Shown here piece by piece: positions 32,602 through 40,247 of a stretch of 64,000 bases of DNA. Position numbers and translations under genes: made by a program. Position 1 is the stretch's first letter; every line of letters starts with the position of its first letter. Under the pieces are notes generated by a model. It did no database searches. It worked only from the letters and a program-made list of their open reading frames with translations, and was not told the DNA's origin. The stretch comes from Carnobacterium alterfunditum DSM 5972 (lineage in GTDB: Bacteria; Bacillota; Bacilli; Lactobacillales; Carnobacteriaceae). The stretch spans positions 1 to 64,000 of the forward strand of contig NZ_JQLG01000004.1 in NCBI RefSeq assembly GCF_000744115.1, given 5' to 3'.

Positions 32602-33463
32602 ATTTGTTTTCTTCTTCATCTTGTTGGATCGATTTTCCACCAGCTTCTTCGTATCCATCGCTGTAATAAGCATCACTTTCTGGTTGATTAGCATTTTGCT
32701 CTGGCTTTGTCTCATCCAATTTTCCAGTTCCATTTATATGTGCAGCTTTTGAAGAAGAATTTCCGCCATCAATGACTCCTTTGCTGATATTATTAGGATA
32801 AGCATGCTCTTGATCTTCAGCTACTACAGTAGATTCATCCCCCGTTAATTCAGGAGCTGCTTCATCTGTTGGACTGATCTCTTTATCTGAAGTTGAAGGC
32901 TTTTTATCGGGAGCTGTAAAAGCATCTCCTTCGATATCTTCTCTAGAAGATTGAGCTTTAGTAGGATCAAATTGTTCTTCCTCACCAGGAGTCGGTTCCA
33001 TTTCTTCTTTTATAGAAACTTCAGTTGGGTTTTTAATTGCAACAGTTTCATCGTTAACCTCATCAGTCCCTTTAAGCACATCTTCAGTCACGCGAGATAA
33101 ACGGTGGGTCTTAGTTGGCCCTGCACTATTGACGAGAATGACGATTTCACCTTTTTCTAATGCTTCTGTATAATGATCTCCTGGATCTTCTTCAATACCG
33201 TAATCCTCTAATGGGTTAGAAGGTTCATCCGAATTGTAGCGTCCAAAACTAAAGGTTTCTTTCAATTTTTCCCATAATGACAATCCCTCATTAGGATCTA
33301 CTGCATCCACCTCAACGATCGTTAAGTCTTCTAACTCACTTTCATTCTTCTCGTTTGTTACGATAATGATTTCTTCAGCTACATAACCTTCGTTGATCAA
33401 ACGTTCGACCGCACTTACGGTTTCTTCTTTTGACAAATATGTTCCTTCTACTTTTCTATCCAT
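32600..33463 (-). CDS. General stress protein 17M-like (YflT domain) with long acidic tail
   Basis: The 287-residue protein has an N-terminal YflT/17M domain of about 110 residues (GTYLSKEETVSAVERLINEGY, EEIIIVTNE, GEIVILVN) followed by a low-complexity acidic tail of about 170 residues rich in Glu, Asp, Ser and Pro. The usual 17M protein is only about 110 residues. The ATG at 33463 follows GGAG; the longer frame to 33,631 has no site and runs into the CDF terminator. Stress induction is the family's pattern; tail function unknown. Confidence 0.8.
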   Translation of the reverse strand: MDRKVEGTYLSKEETVSAVERLINEGYVAEEIIIVTNEKNESELEDLTIVEVDAVDPNEGLSLWEKLKETFSFGRYNSDEPSNPLEDYGIEEDPGDHYTEALEKGEIVILVNSAGPTKTHRLSRVTEDVLKGTDEVNDETVAIKNPTEVSIKEEMEPTPGEEEQFDPTKAQSSREDIEGDAFTAPDKKPSTSDKEISPTDEAAPELTGDESTVVAEDQEHAYPNNISKGVIDGGNSSSKAAHINGTGKLDETKPEQNANQPESDAYYSDGYEEAGGKSIQQDEEENK

Positions 33464-33577
33464 TAAATCCACACTCCATTTCGTATTTGTATTACTGAAA
33501 TTTTTAAATTCCCATTGCCTTGCCCCTGGTTTTAAGAGCTTTTTCAGAAGCCTTGATTTATATTCATAATAGCAAAA

Positions 33578-33622
33578 TTTCATACTGCAAGCAAAGAAGA
33601 AGCCTTTGTTTGTAGTATGAAA
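33578..33622 (-). terminator. Terminator of the CDF exporter gene
   Basis: Arms TTTCATACT and AGTATGAAA with further pairing GCAAAG/CTTTGT inside, ending in a T-rich stretch on the minus strand. 15 bases past the stop codon. Confidence 0.75.
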
Positions 33623-33636
33623 TAAGTACAACTTTT

Positions 33637-34800
33637 TTATTGGATGAAAAATTCTTCGTCAACAACAATCTCAATAGTAGAGTGAGTCACATTCGCATCT
33701 TTGATTAAGTAGCGAATGTCTTCTTTAACTTGTTCTTGTTTTTGGGTATCCTCTGAGTCGAGATAGACTGTAACTACCAGAGCATTTTCTTCTCCATCGA
33801 TCGACCACATATGCAAATGTGAAACGGCATGAACATCTGGAATGAGCTTTATTTTATCTTCTAATGCTTTCATGTCAACTCCTGTTGGTACAACCTCAAG
33901 AAAAACTGCTGCACTTTCTAAAAAATTTGGAATGGCTTTCGATAAAATATAACTCGCTATTACTAGTGATAAGATTGGGTCTAAAATAAACCAATTGGTA
34001 TACTCTAACGCGATGCTGACAATTAAAACACCTACCCAACCTAAAACATCTTCTAACATATGCAAGTTGAGTACTTTTTCATTTTTCGATGTACCCTTGC
34101 TGATCAACCATGCGGCATAACCATTGATTCCAATTGCTACTATTGAAAGCCAGAACATCCCTCTTGAATTGACAGGCTGAGGATCAAACAACAATGGAAT
34201 ACTATTCATGATAACTAAAATAGATCCCCCTATCAAGATGATCGAGGTGATCAATGCACCCAGAAGTGAAAAACGCCTATGCCCAAAACTGTACCGCTCA
34301 TTCGCTTCTTTCGCAGAAAATTTTTGAAAAAATAAAGCTGATCCGATAGACAAAGAATCGCCTAAATCATGGACGGCATCAGATAAGATAGCTGCACTAT
34401 TAAACAGGGCTCCCAAAATAAATTCAACTACTGAAAATGTCAGATTTAAAATAAAAACAAATTTTATATTTTTGACTGCTTTACTACTGCCCGTAACAGG
34501 ATGATCATGAGAATGATGATGATGATGATGCTTTTTTGTGATTTCTCTTACTGAATGGTGTTGGTCCTGTTCCGTTTCAAAACCCGATTTCCGGTCGCTT
34601 GCATTATTTTCTAAAATTTGTATTTTATCAGATAATAAAATCTTTTTTACAGCTTTGAGATCGATTTCTTCTGGAAGATATATCTGACTAGTAGCATAAT
34701 TTAAACGGATAGTATCACCATTTTTTAGTTGGTGCAATTTAGCTTCCATAATTTTAGTACAATTGGCACAATGTAATCCCTGAACAGTATAGTTGTTCAT
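33637..34800 (-). CDS. Cation diffusion facilitator with N-terminal HMA domain
   Basis: A 387-residue metal/proton antiporter of the CzcD type. Residues 1-65 form a heavy-metal-associated domain with the CxxC site GLHCANCTK. A linker rich in His (KKHHHHHHSHDH) follows, then six membrane segments with the HxxxD metal sites AVHDLGDS and LHMLEDVLG, and a cytoplasmic C domain. CDF proteins usually lack an HMA domain. The ArsR repressor gene lies 24 bases upstream, so it is probably induced by zinc, cobalt or cadmium. AAGGAGG precedes the ATG. Confidence 0.88.
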   Translation of the reverse strand: MNNYTVQGLHCANCTKIMEAKLHQLKNGDTIRLNYATSQIYLPEEIDLKAVKKILLSDKIQILENNASDRKSGFETEQDQHHSVREITKKHHHHHHSHDHPVTGSSKAVKNIKFVFILNLTFSVVEFILGALFNSAAILSDAVHDLGDSLSIGSALFFQKFSAKEANERYSFGHRRFSLLGALITSIILIGGSILVIMNSIPLLFDPQPVNSRGMFWLSIVAIGINGYAAWLISKGTSKNEKVLNLHMLEDVLGWVGVLIVSIALEYTNWFILDPILSLVIASYILSKAIPNFLESAAVFLEVVPTGVDMKALEDKIKLIPDVHAVSHLHMWSIDGEENALVVTVYLDSEDTQKQEQVKEDIRYLIKDANVTHSTIEIVVDEEFFIQ

Positions 34801-34824
34801 TTTTATTCCTCCTTATCATAAAAG

Positions 34825-35142
34825 CTATTGATTTTCTTCCTTTGAGTGCAAAATCACTTGTTTTAGAATACTGTAAACATGGTCATCTGTTTGACTGTAA
34901 AGCATCGTTTTTCCTACTCTTCTAGACTTTACTAAACGAGCAGCTTTCAAAAGCTTTAATTGATGAGAGATCGCAGATTGCTCAATGGATAGAATCGAAG
35001 CCAATGTTCCCACGTTTATTTCTTTACTTTCTAATAGATACAGGATTGAAAGTCGCGTAGGATCACTTAATACTTTAAAAATTTTGCTAACCGTTGCAAG
35101 AGTCTCGTCATCTAGCAATACATCTTTATCGTTATTTAACAT
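34825..35142 (-). CDS. ArsR/SmtB-family metal-responsive repressor (CzrA-like)
   Basis: A winged-helix repressor of about 105 residues with VLSDPTRLSILYLLE and the recognition helix SIEQSAISHQLKLLKAARLV. The C-terminal helix has DDHVYSILKQVILH, including Asp and His positions typical of the alpha-5 metal site. The ATG at 35142 follows AAAGGAG; the longer frame starting at 35,178 would begin inside the operator. It forms an operon with the CDF exporter and likely controls it. Confidence 0.87.
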   Translation of the reverse strand: MLNNDKDVLLDDETLATVSKIFKVLSDPTRLSILYLLESKEINVGTLASILSIEQSAISHQLKLLKAARLVKSRRVGKTMLYSQTDDHVYSILKQVILHSKEENQ

Positions 35143-35175
35143 ATACTGTATTCTCCTTTCATATCCATTTATATT

Positions 35176-35197
35176 CATATGAACATTTTATCATATG
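35176..35197. promoter_or_regulatory. Putative ArsR/CzrA operator
   Basis: Inverted repeat CATATGA / TCATATG with an 8-base spacer, 34 bases upstream of the repressor start. AT-rich interrupted repeats of this kind are typical ArsR/SmtB sites. Confidence 0.55.
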
Positions 35198-35253
35198 TGG
35201 AATAATAAAAAAAGTCGGAATCTTTCTTCCGACGGTTTAACTTTCTTAAAGGG

Positions 35254-36009
35254 TCACTCAATTTCATCCGTTTCACTTATGATCGTCTCATCTTTTTTGT
35301 TTTGCTTGGTAGATTCTATTGTAAACATGATCTCATCTTTTTGTTCTTCTAAATACACTTTATTGTTGATAAATTCAGCAACTTTAAGAACGACTTTTTG
35401 ACTGTAAAAATCAACAGCAAATGCAATAAGTTTATCCGCCTCTAAATGATATTTATTCATATGATGAGTCAGTGTATAGTTATATTGAATATTGTCTCCT
35501 TTGATCAAATCGTTTTTTATTAGGTCTAATATTTGCAAATAACTATAATTTTTATTCGTTACAGTTGTCGGAGGATTGACCAACTTAAAGTTCATATCAG
35601 CCGATTCAACATTCCCATTCCGCTTTTCATTTGTTGCAATGACGATTTCGCTTGGATTATTTTCAATCAATCCTAGCTTATGCAAGTAAGCTTCACCTGT
35701 TAAATAGCCATAGACATTCCCTATTTTATCCTCTACATAAGTTCTCTCGATCAACTCGACACTATCAATACCTGATTCTTCTGTCTGCTCTGTGTCGTCA
35801 CGATAATAGACACCCGTTCCAAAACGCTTTAAACATTTGTCTTTTTTTACCATTCTCATTAAAATTACATTCACATTTTTTCTTATTTGTTGGTGCTCTT
35901 TATCTTTGTCAACATGCTCCTCTATGTATTGCATAATATCAGAAATGAAGATTGGGCTGCCAATTTTTTGACTCAAAATATACTGTTGCACTAGTTTCTT
36001 TAAATTCAT
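35254..36009 (-). CDS. DUF6088 / AbiEi-type antitoxin-like protein, no partner
   Basis: A 251-residue protein with an N-terminal winged-helix region (about 1-75), then GTGVYYRDD, VYGYLTGEAYLHKLGL and PSEIVIATN, which match the AbiEi/DUF6088 fold found in type IV antitoxins. No AbiEii nucleotidyltransferase toxin gene is adjacent on either side. It may be a solitary regulator. The ATG at 36009 follows GGAGG; the track's upstream ATG would include the ribosome site in the protein. Confidence 0.65.
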   Translation of the reverse strand: MNLKKLVQQYILSQKIGSPIFISDIMQYIEEHVDKDKEHQQIRKNVNVILMRMVKKDKCLKRFGTGVYYRDDTEQTEESGIDSVELIERTYVEDKIGNVYGYLTGEAYLHKLGLIENNPSEIVIATNEKRNGNVESADMNFKLVNPPTTVTNKNYSYLQILDLIKNDLIKGDNIQYNYTLTHHMNKYHLEADKLIAFAVDFYSQKVVLKVAEFINNKVYLEEQKDEIMFTIESTKQNKKDETIISETDEIE

Positions 36010-36127
36010 AAGGACCTCCATATTCATTCGTCTGATTTAAAAATCATAATCGCTATAAAAATCCTAAATAAAGAACGCTTTTTTTATTTTACATAAACAA
36101 ATTGCATTCTGCAAGAAAAAGTAGCTT

Positions 36128-37039
36128 TTATTCATTTGAAAATGTAAGCAGAATGTCATTTAAACTAGGATGTTCCTCACCTAAGAGTGCTGTTAAGGAC
36201 TGCTTTTTTATGATTGTTTTAAGATCATTGCACTGGCTTCGGATGAAAAGTGCATATCGTCTTAGTGTTAATTGGTCAATTTGGTTGAGGAATAGTCCTG
36301 TTTCTTTAAAATAAAACAGATTTTGTCCAGTGTTTTTATCAAGTATCATTTCTTCTGCAAATAACTTTTGACAAAAACTTAATGCGGTTCCTTTTCTTGC
36401 TTGACTCAAAAAACACGTTCGTTTAGTCATTACACTGATATTTGACTGGTTCTTAAAATATAAACGGATAGTATTTGACTGCTCGACCACTTCATATCGA
36501 CTGACATGATGCAACGAAAACCAGCTGCTAGTTCCCTTCAATGAACTTTTTTCAGGTATAAAGACTAATTCGCCTAATACGTAAGGGATTTTATAATGAA
36601 AGCCCATCGATTGGCCAATCAATCGGATTTTCTCATATGGAACACCTTTATGATCAATAAAGCGTTGCATTAGATCCTTTGACGTTTCTTTGGTCTTAAG
36701 CGGGTATAGATTAGACTGAAAAACGATCGTATTGAATGGTGTTGATGAATGATGACTAATATCCATTACATAAAAAGTGTGGTAATCGAGCAGAATTTGA
36801 TTTTGCTCGATACTCCTTTTCAACCATTCCTCTATCGTATTTGTTGTTGCGCTCATTTTCTCTGTTATGTCTGTCATAATAGTATCAACTAATTCTTCTT
36901 CTTCAAAATAATCTTCTTGTAAACGATTCTCTCTTTGATGCTGCAATTCTTCTAATAAATTACAAATTATATCCTCTACTTCACGGTTCCAAGTCATTTT
37001 ATTGAAAAAACAGTTATCTTGAATAAAGTAATCTTTCAA
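36128..37039 (-). CDS. ComK-like competence transcription factor with N-terminal extension
   Basis: A 303-residue protein starting at TTG (GAGG ten bases upstream). From about residue 100 on it resembles ComK: a short beta-rich start (FYVMDISHH), a conserved block RLIGQSMGFHYKIPYVLGELVFIPEKS, and a WFSLHHVSRYE block matching the CGWISHVHV region. ComK of Bacillus is about 190 residues; the first ~95 residues here are extra, helical and charged. If active it would switch on DNA uptake genes. No competence genes are adjacent. Confidence 0.6.
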   Translation of the reverse strand: MKDYFIQDNCFFNKMTWNREVEDIICNLLEELQHQRENRLQEDYFEEEELVDTIMTDITEKMSATTNTIEEWLKRSIEQNQILLDYHTFYVMDISHHSSTPFNTIVFQSNLYPLKTKETSKDLMQRFIDHKGVPYEKIRLIGQSMGFHYKIPYVLGELVFIPEKSSLKGTSSWFSLHHVSRYEVVEQSNTIRLYFKNQSNISVMTKRTCFLSQARKGTALSFCQKLFAEEMILDKNTGQNLFYFKETGLFLNQIDQLTLRRYALFIRSQCNDLKTIIKKQSLTALLGEEHPSLNDILLTFSNE

Positions 37040-37083
37040 GCATGCATCCTCACTTCCATCACCCTTTTTTTAATATATAACAA

Positions 37084-37098
37084 TTGTAATCGTTATCA
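37084..37098. promoter_or_regulatory. Candidate Fur-type box
   Basis: TTGTAATCGTTATCA resembles the 7-1-7 Fur/PerR/Zur palindrome (TGATAAT-N-ATTATCA) with a few mismatches. It lies between the ComK-like gene and the DUF1659 gene, which diverge, so it could affect either. Confidence 0.35.
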
Positions 37099-37272
37099 AA
37101 ATAAAAAGCACTATCATTTGGTTGAATTCAAAAAAAATTTATCGATTTTGTGTTATTTTCTTCACTTTTCCAATACTAGGTAACACTCTTTGCTTTCTAA
37201 ACGTTATTAAAAGTGTAAGACGTCATGACAAAAAACTTACACAGCAACTTATTTTACAAGGAGGAATTAATT

Positions 37273-37476
37273 ATGCAAAAAGAATGGACAAAAGGGTCAA
37301 TCGAAGTACATTTTGAAGATGCCGTAAATGAAAAAATACTATCACGCGGCTATTCTAATACGATCAACAATGTCACACCTGAACAAGTTGAAGGATTTAC
37401 AGCTGCTTTAGAATCTTTAACTAGTTTCCCTTATTTAGAAACAGTCATGGTTGAAGAATATACCTATACTCGTTAA
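37273..37476 (+). CDS. DUF1659 small protein
   Basis: A 67-residue soluble protein starting at the ATG after a strong AAGGAGG; a longer upstream frame has no support. The pattern WTKGSIEVHFEDAVNEKILSRGYSNT.. followed by a short C-terminal strand is that of DUF1659. The family is often paired with DUF2922, as here. Function unknown. Confidence 0.8.
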   Translation: MQKEWTKGSIEVHFEDAVNEKILSRGYSNTINNVTPEQVEGFTAALESLTSFPYLETVMVEEYTYTR

Positions 37477-37530
37477 GCACTAAAAGCACGTTATCTTTAC
37501 TCAGTTTGACCATTAAAGGAGGAAAATAGT

Positions 37531-37755
37531 ATGGCAAAATCACTAGAATTAAGATTTGGAACAAGTTTAGGAAAAACAAAAACGATGAGCGTGAAAGATC
37601 CGATCCTTAACTTAACAACAGAAAAAGCTCAGCAAGCAATGAATTCCATCATCTCATTAAATATGTTTCAAATCGAAGGTGCTAATCCCTACGCTACTGT
37701 GGTAGGTGCTCGCTACGTTGAGCGAGTCGTAGATGATATCTTTGAAGCAGAATAG
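37531..37755 (+). CDS. DUF2922 small protein
   Basis: A 74-residue protein with LELRFGTSLGKTKTMSVKDP and VVGARYVERVVDDIFEAE, typical of DUF2922. It lies 54 bases after the DUF1659 gene and has its own strong ribosome site. Function unknown. A terminator follows. Confidence 0.85.
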   Translation: MAKSLELRFGTSLGKTKTMSVKDPILNLTTEKAQQAMNSIISLNMFQIEGANPYATVVGARYVERVVDDIFEAE

Positions 37756-37795
37756 AACTTGACAAAAGTTAGATAGACTAATTATTCGAATATAC

Positions 37796-37835
37796 AAATG
37801 GGATGAGACAAAAGTCTTATCCCATTTTATTTTTC
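37796..37835 (+). terminator. Terminator after the DUF2922 gene
   Basis: Hairpin AAATGGGATGAGAC with GTCTTATCCCATTT around AAAA, then TATTTTT. The ribosome site of the amidase starts right after it, so expression of the amidase relies on read-through or on a promoter I could not see. Confidence 0.8.
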
Positions 37836-37850
37836 AAAGGAGGAATACAA

Positions 37851-38954
37851 ATGAAGTATCTAATTGAACAGCAACTATTGCCGATCACTCAAAAAGAATT
37901 GATCAGTACCAGTCTAATCATCGCTCATGAATCTGGCAACGCCAAAAATAGTGGTCCGCTTTCTTTAGAAAACGAGGTAGCTTATATGAAACGACAAGCT
38001 CAAGCAAATGGCGCCTTCACAAGTCATTGGGTCGGTGGCGGCGGAAGGATCATCCAAATTGCTCAGTCAGGAAAAATGCAATATGGTGCAGGGAAATATG
38101 CAAATCCACATGCATACGCCCAAGTAGAGTTAGCTCGGACATCAAACCTGGATTGGTTCCAAAAAGATTATCAAGCTTATATTTGGCTTTTACAAAAGCT
38201 GGCAGCTGAAGCTGGTATCCCTAACACGTTAAATTCCGGTACTACTCTCGCTTCTAAAGGTATCAAAACCCACCATTGGATTTCTAGTAATTTAGGAGGC
38301 ACTACCCACACAGATCCTGATGCTTACCTTTCGCAGCAGAATATTTCACTTGAACAATTTTCCAAAGATCTGGCTTTTACCGATCAAACTACCCCTATAC
38401 CTATTCCCAACTCTTCTGAGCCGCATCATTTGTACCACAATGTTTTAAAAGGCGATTCTTTATGGGGTATCGCCAAAAAGTATCATACTACCCTTACTTG
38501 GCTAAAAATGATCAACAACTTGTCCTCTGAAACGATACTGATTGGCCAAAGACTGATCATTTCGATAGAACAACCAAAAGCAGCTGCACCCTCTCAAATC
38601 GAACTGATCAAACTAGTTCAAAAAAAACTTGGCATCAAGCAAGATGGACTCTTTGGATCAGTAACAAAACAAGCCTTAATAAAACTAGTCCAAAAAGAAG
38701 CTGGTTCCAAAACAGATGGCCTTTGGGGGCCTAAAACGGCTTCTAAAATGAGGATCCTAAAAAGTGGATCTACCGGATGGGATGTCTATGCCGTCCAAGT
38801 CTTTTTATTAAGCAAAAAAAACTACTTGATGGGTAATCCAGATAATTTTTTTGGATCTAAAACAGTTCAAGCAGTCAAAAAATTCCAAACCGCTTATGAC
38901 CTTCTATCTGACGGCATTGTCGGTCCAAAAACATATCAAAAATTATTTTCCTGA
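37851..38954 (+). CDS. N-acetylmuramoyl-L-alanine amidase with LysM and peptidoglycan-binding domains
   Basis: Cleaves the bond between muramic acid and the stem peptide. The 367-residue protein starts at the ATG after AAAGGAGG. Residues 1-165 are an Amidase_2-type domain with zinc ligands in IIAHESGN, THHW and GTTHTDPDAYL. Residues about 190-240 form one LysM motif (YHNVLKGDSLWGIAKKY). Residues 250-367 carry peptidoglycan-binding helices (DGLFGSVT, DGLWGPKT, DGIVGPKTYQKLF). There is no signal peptide, as in phage endolysins. Release could need lysis or a holin not seen here. Confidence 0.85.
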   Translation: MKYLIEQQLLPITQKELISTSLIIAHESGNAKNSGPLSLENEVAYMKRQAQANGAFTSHWVGGGGRIIQIAQSGKMQYGAGKYANPHAYAQVELARTSNLDWFQKDYQAYIWLLQKLAAEAGIPNTLNSGTTLASKGIKTHHWISSNLGGTTHTDPDAYLSQQNISLEQFSKDLAFTDQTTPIPIPNSSEPHHLYHNVLKGDSLWGIAKKYHTTLTWLKMINNLSSETILIGQRLIISIEQPKAAAPSQIELIKLVQKKLGIKQDGLFGSVTKQALIKLVQKEAGSKTDGLWGPKTASKMRILKSGSTGWDVYAVQVFLLSKKNYLMGNPDNFFGSKTVQAVKKFQTAYDLLSDGIVGPKTYQKLFS

Positions 38955-39006
38955 ATATTTTAGCCATATGGGTTTAGAAAATTCACAGAACTGATACCTT
39001 AAAATA

Positions 39007-39015
39007 TGGTATACT
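39007..39015 (+). promoter_or_regulatory. Promoter of the deoxynucleoside kinase gene
   Basis: Extended -10 element TGGTATACT, 59 bases upstream of the start codon. No clear -35 is needed for this type. Confidence 0.5.
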
Positions 39016-39073
39016 AGCATTCGAAAAGAAACCAGAAAAGGACATCGGTCTTTGATAGGAGTGTGACCGTTAT

Positions 39074-39742
39074 ATGGAAGGGGAAAATAAAGCTGTGATT
39101 GTTTTAGCTGGTATGATTGGTGCTGGTAAAAGTACCTATACAAAATTTATTTCAGACGCATTAGGAAGTGAACCTTTCTATGAAAGTGTCGATGATAATC
39201 GGATTTTAGAAAAATTTTATGAAAATCCTGAACGATGGGCTTTTTCCTTACAGATTTATTTTTTGAATACTCGTTTCAGAAGTATAAAAGAAGCTTTTAA
39301 ACACGAAAATAATGTATTAGATCGTTCTATTTATGAAGATGCTTTATTCACTCGTATCAATTATGAAGAAGGAAACATGAGCGATGCCGAGATGGATACT
39401 TATTTAGACTTATTGGACAACATGATGGAAGAACTTGACAATATGCCTAAAAAATCTCCAGATCTTTTGATCTATTTACGCGGTTCATTAGATACTGTTT
39501 TAAACAGGATCGAAAAACGTGGCCGTACTTTTGAACAAATTGATGGAAACAAAGGTTTATTAGACTATTATACTCATCTTCACGGTCAATATGACGGCTG
39601 GTTTAACGAGTATGATAAAAGTGAAACGCTCATTATTGATATCAATCAGTATGACTTAGAGAAATTAGAGGATGCTGAAAAGGTGATCAACATGGTTACC
39701 GAAAAATTAGCAGAAGTTCGAAATAAAGCGTCTATCAAATGA
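39074..39742 (+). CDS. Deoxynucleoside kinase (dAK/dGK/dCK type)
   Basis: Phosphorylates deoxynucleosides in salvage. The 222-residue protein has the P loop GMIGAGKST, substrate/catalytic motif DRSIYEDALF, and lid KRGRTFEQ. Length is normal. AGGAG lies 12 bases before the ATG. Monocistronic with its own promoter and terminator. Confidence 0.88.
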   Translation: MEGENKAVIVLAGMIGAGKSTYTKFISDALGSEPFYESVDDNRILEKFYENPERWAFSLQIYFLNTRFRSIKEAFKHENNVLDRSIYEDALFTRINYEEGNMSDAEMDTYLDLLDNMMEELDNMPKKSPDLLIYLRGSLDTVLNRIEKRGRTFEQIDGNKGLLDYYTHLHGQYDGWFNEYDKSETLIIDINQYDLEKLEDAEKVINMVTEKLAEVRNKASIK

Positions 39743-39784
39743 AAAACAGAGGTCGAGAATCTTTAGCTCGACCCCTGTTTTTTT
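39742..39784 (+). terminator. Terminator after the deoxynucleoside kinase gene
   Basis: Hairpin AACAG-GGTCGAG with CTCGACC-CTGTT, short loop, then seven T. Confidence 0.8.
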
Positions 39785-40247
39785 GTACTTAGTTGGATAT
39801 TCCAGACTACCTCAAAAATTTGGACAAAAGGAAATAAAAACCCGATTTTTTATACGGCGACTTCTACTCTGATTTTTTTTGTTACATTAGAGTAACCTTC
39901 ATTTGTATTCGATTACAAAAAATATAACATTGCTTATAGCAACACATTATTTATCAAAAGTATCGCTAACCCTTCCCTGTTGATTAAAATCGGTTGACAT
40001 TGTCCTTAAAAATACTATTTTCCAACTGATATAGACCATTAGACCATTTTACACAAATTCGTTGACATTTCTTTTTCATTCCTTTATTATTAACCTGCTT
40101 GACAGATTAATAACTTTTTTGATGTCTATACCAATTTTAATTACACAAAAAAATCAACCTAGGTATTCTTTAATTCCTGGATGATGAAATTAAAGAAGTT
40201 AACTTCACTATGAAAGACTATAAAAAAACGAAAGTAGGAATTTAAAA
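39785..40247 (+). promoter_or_regulatory. glmS upstream region with promoter
   Basis: The best promoter is -35 TTGACA (40062-40067), a 17-bp spacer and -10 TATTAT (40085-40090), giving a leader of about 150 bases. Other TTGACA hexamers occur near 39,992 and 40,099 without good -10 elements. I looked for the glmS ribozyme core and did not see it. Confidence 0.6.

Noticed and set aside
40090-40247. glmS ribozyme upstream of glmS
   Set aside because: The conserved ribozyme core was not seen; the leader is short and AT-rich.
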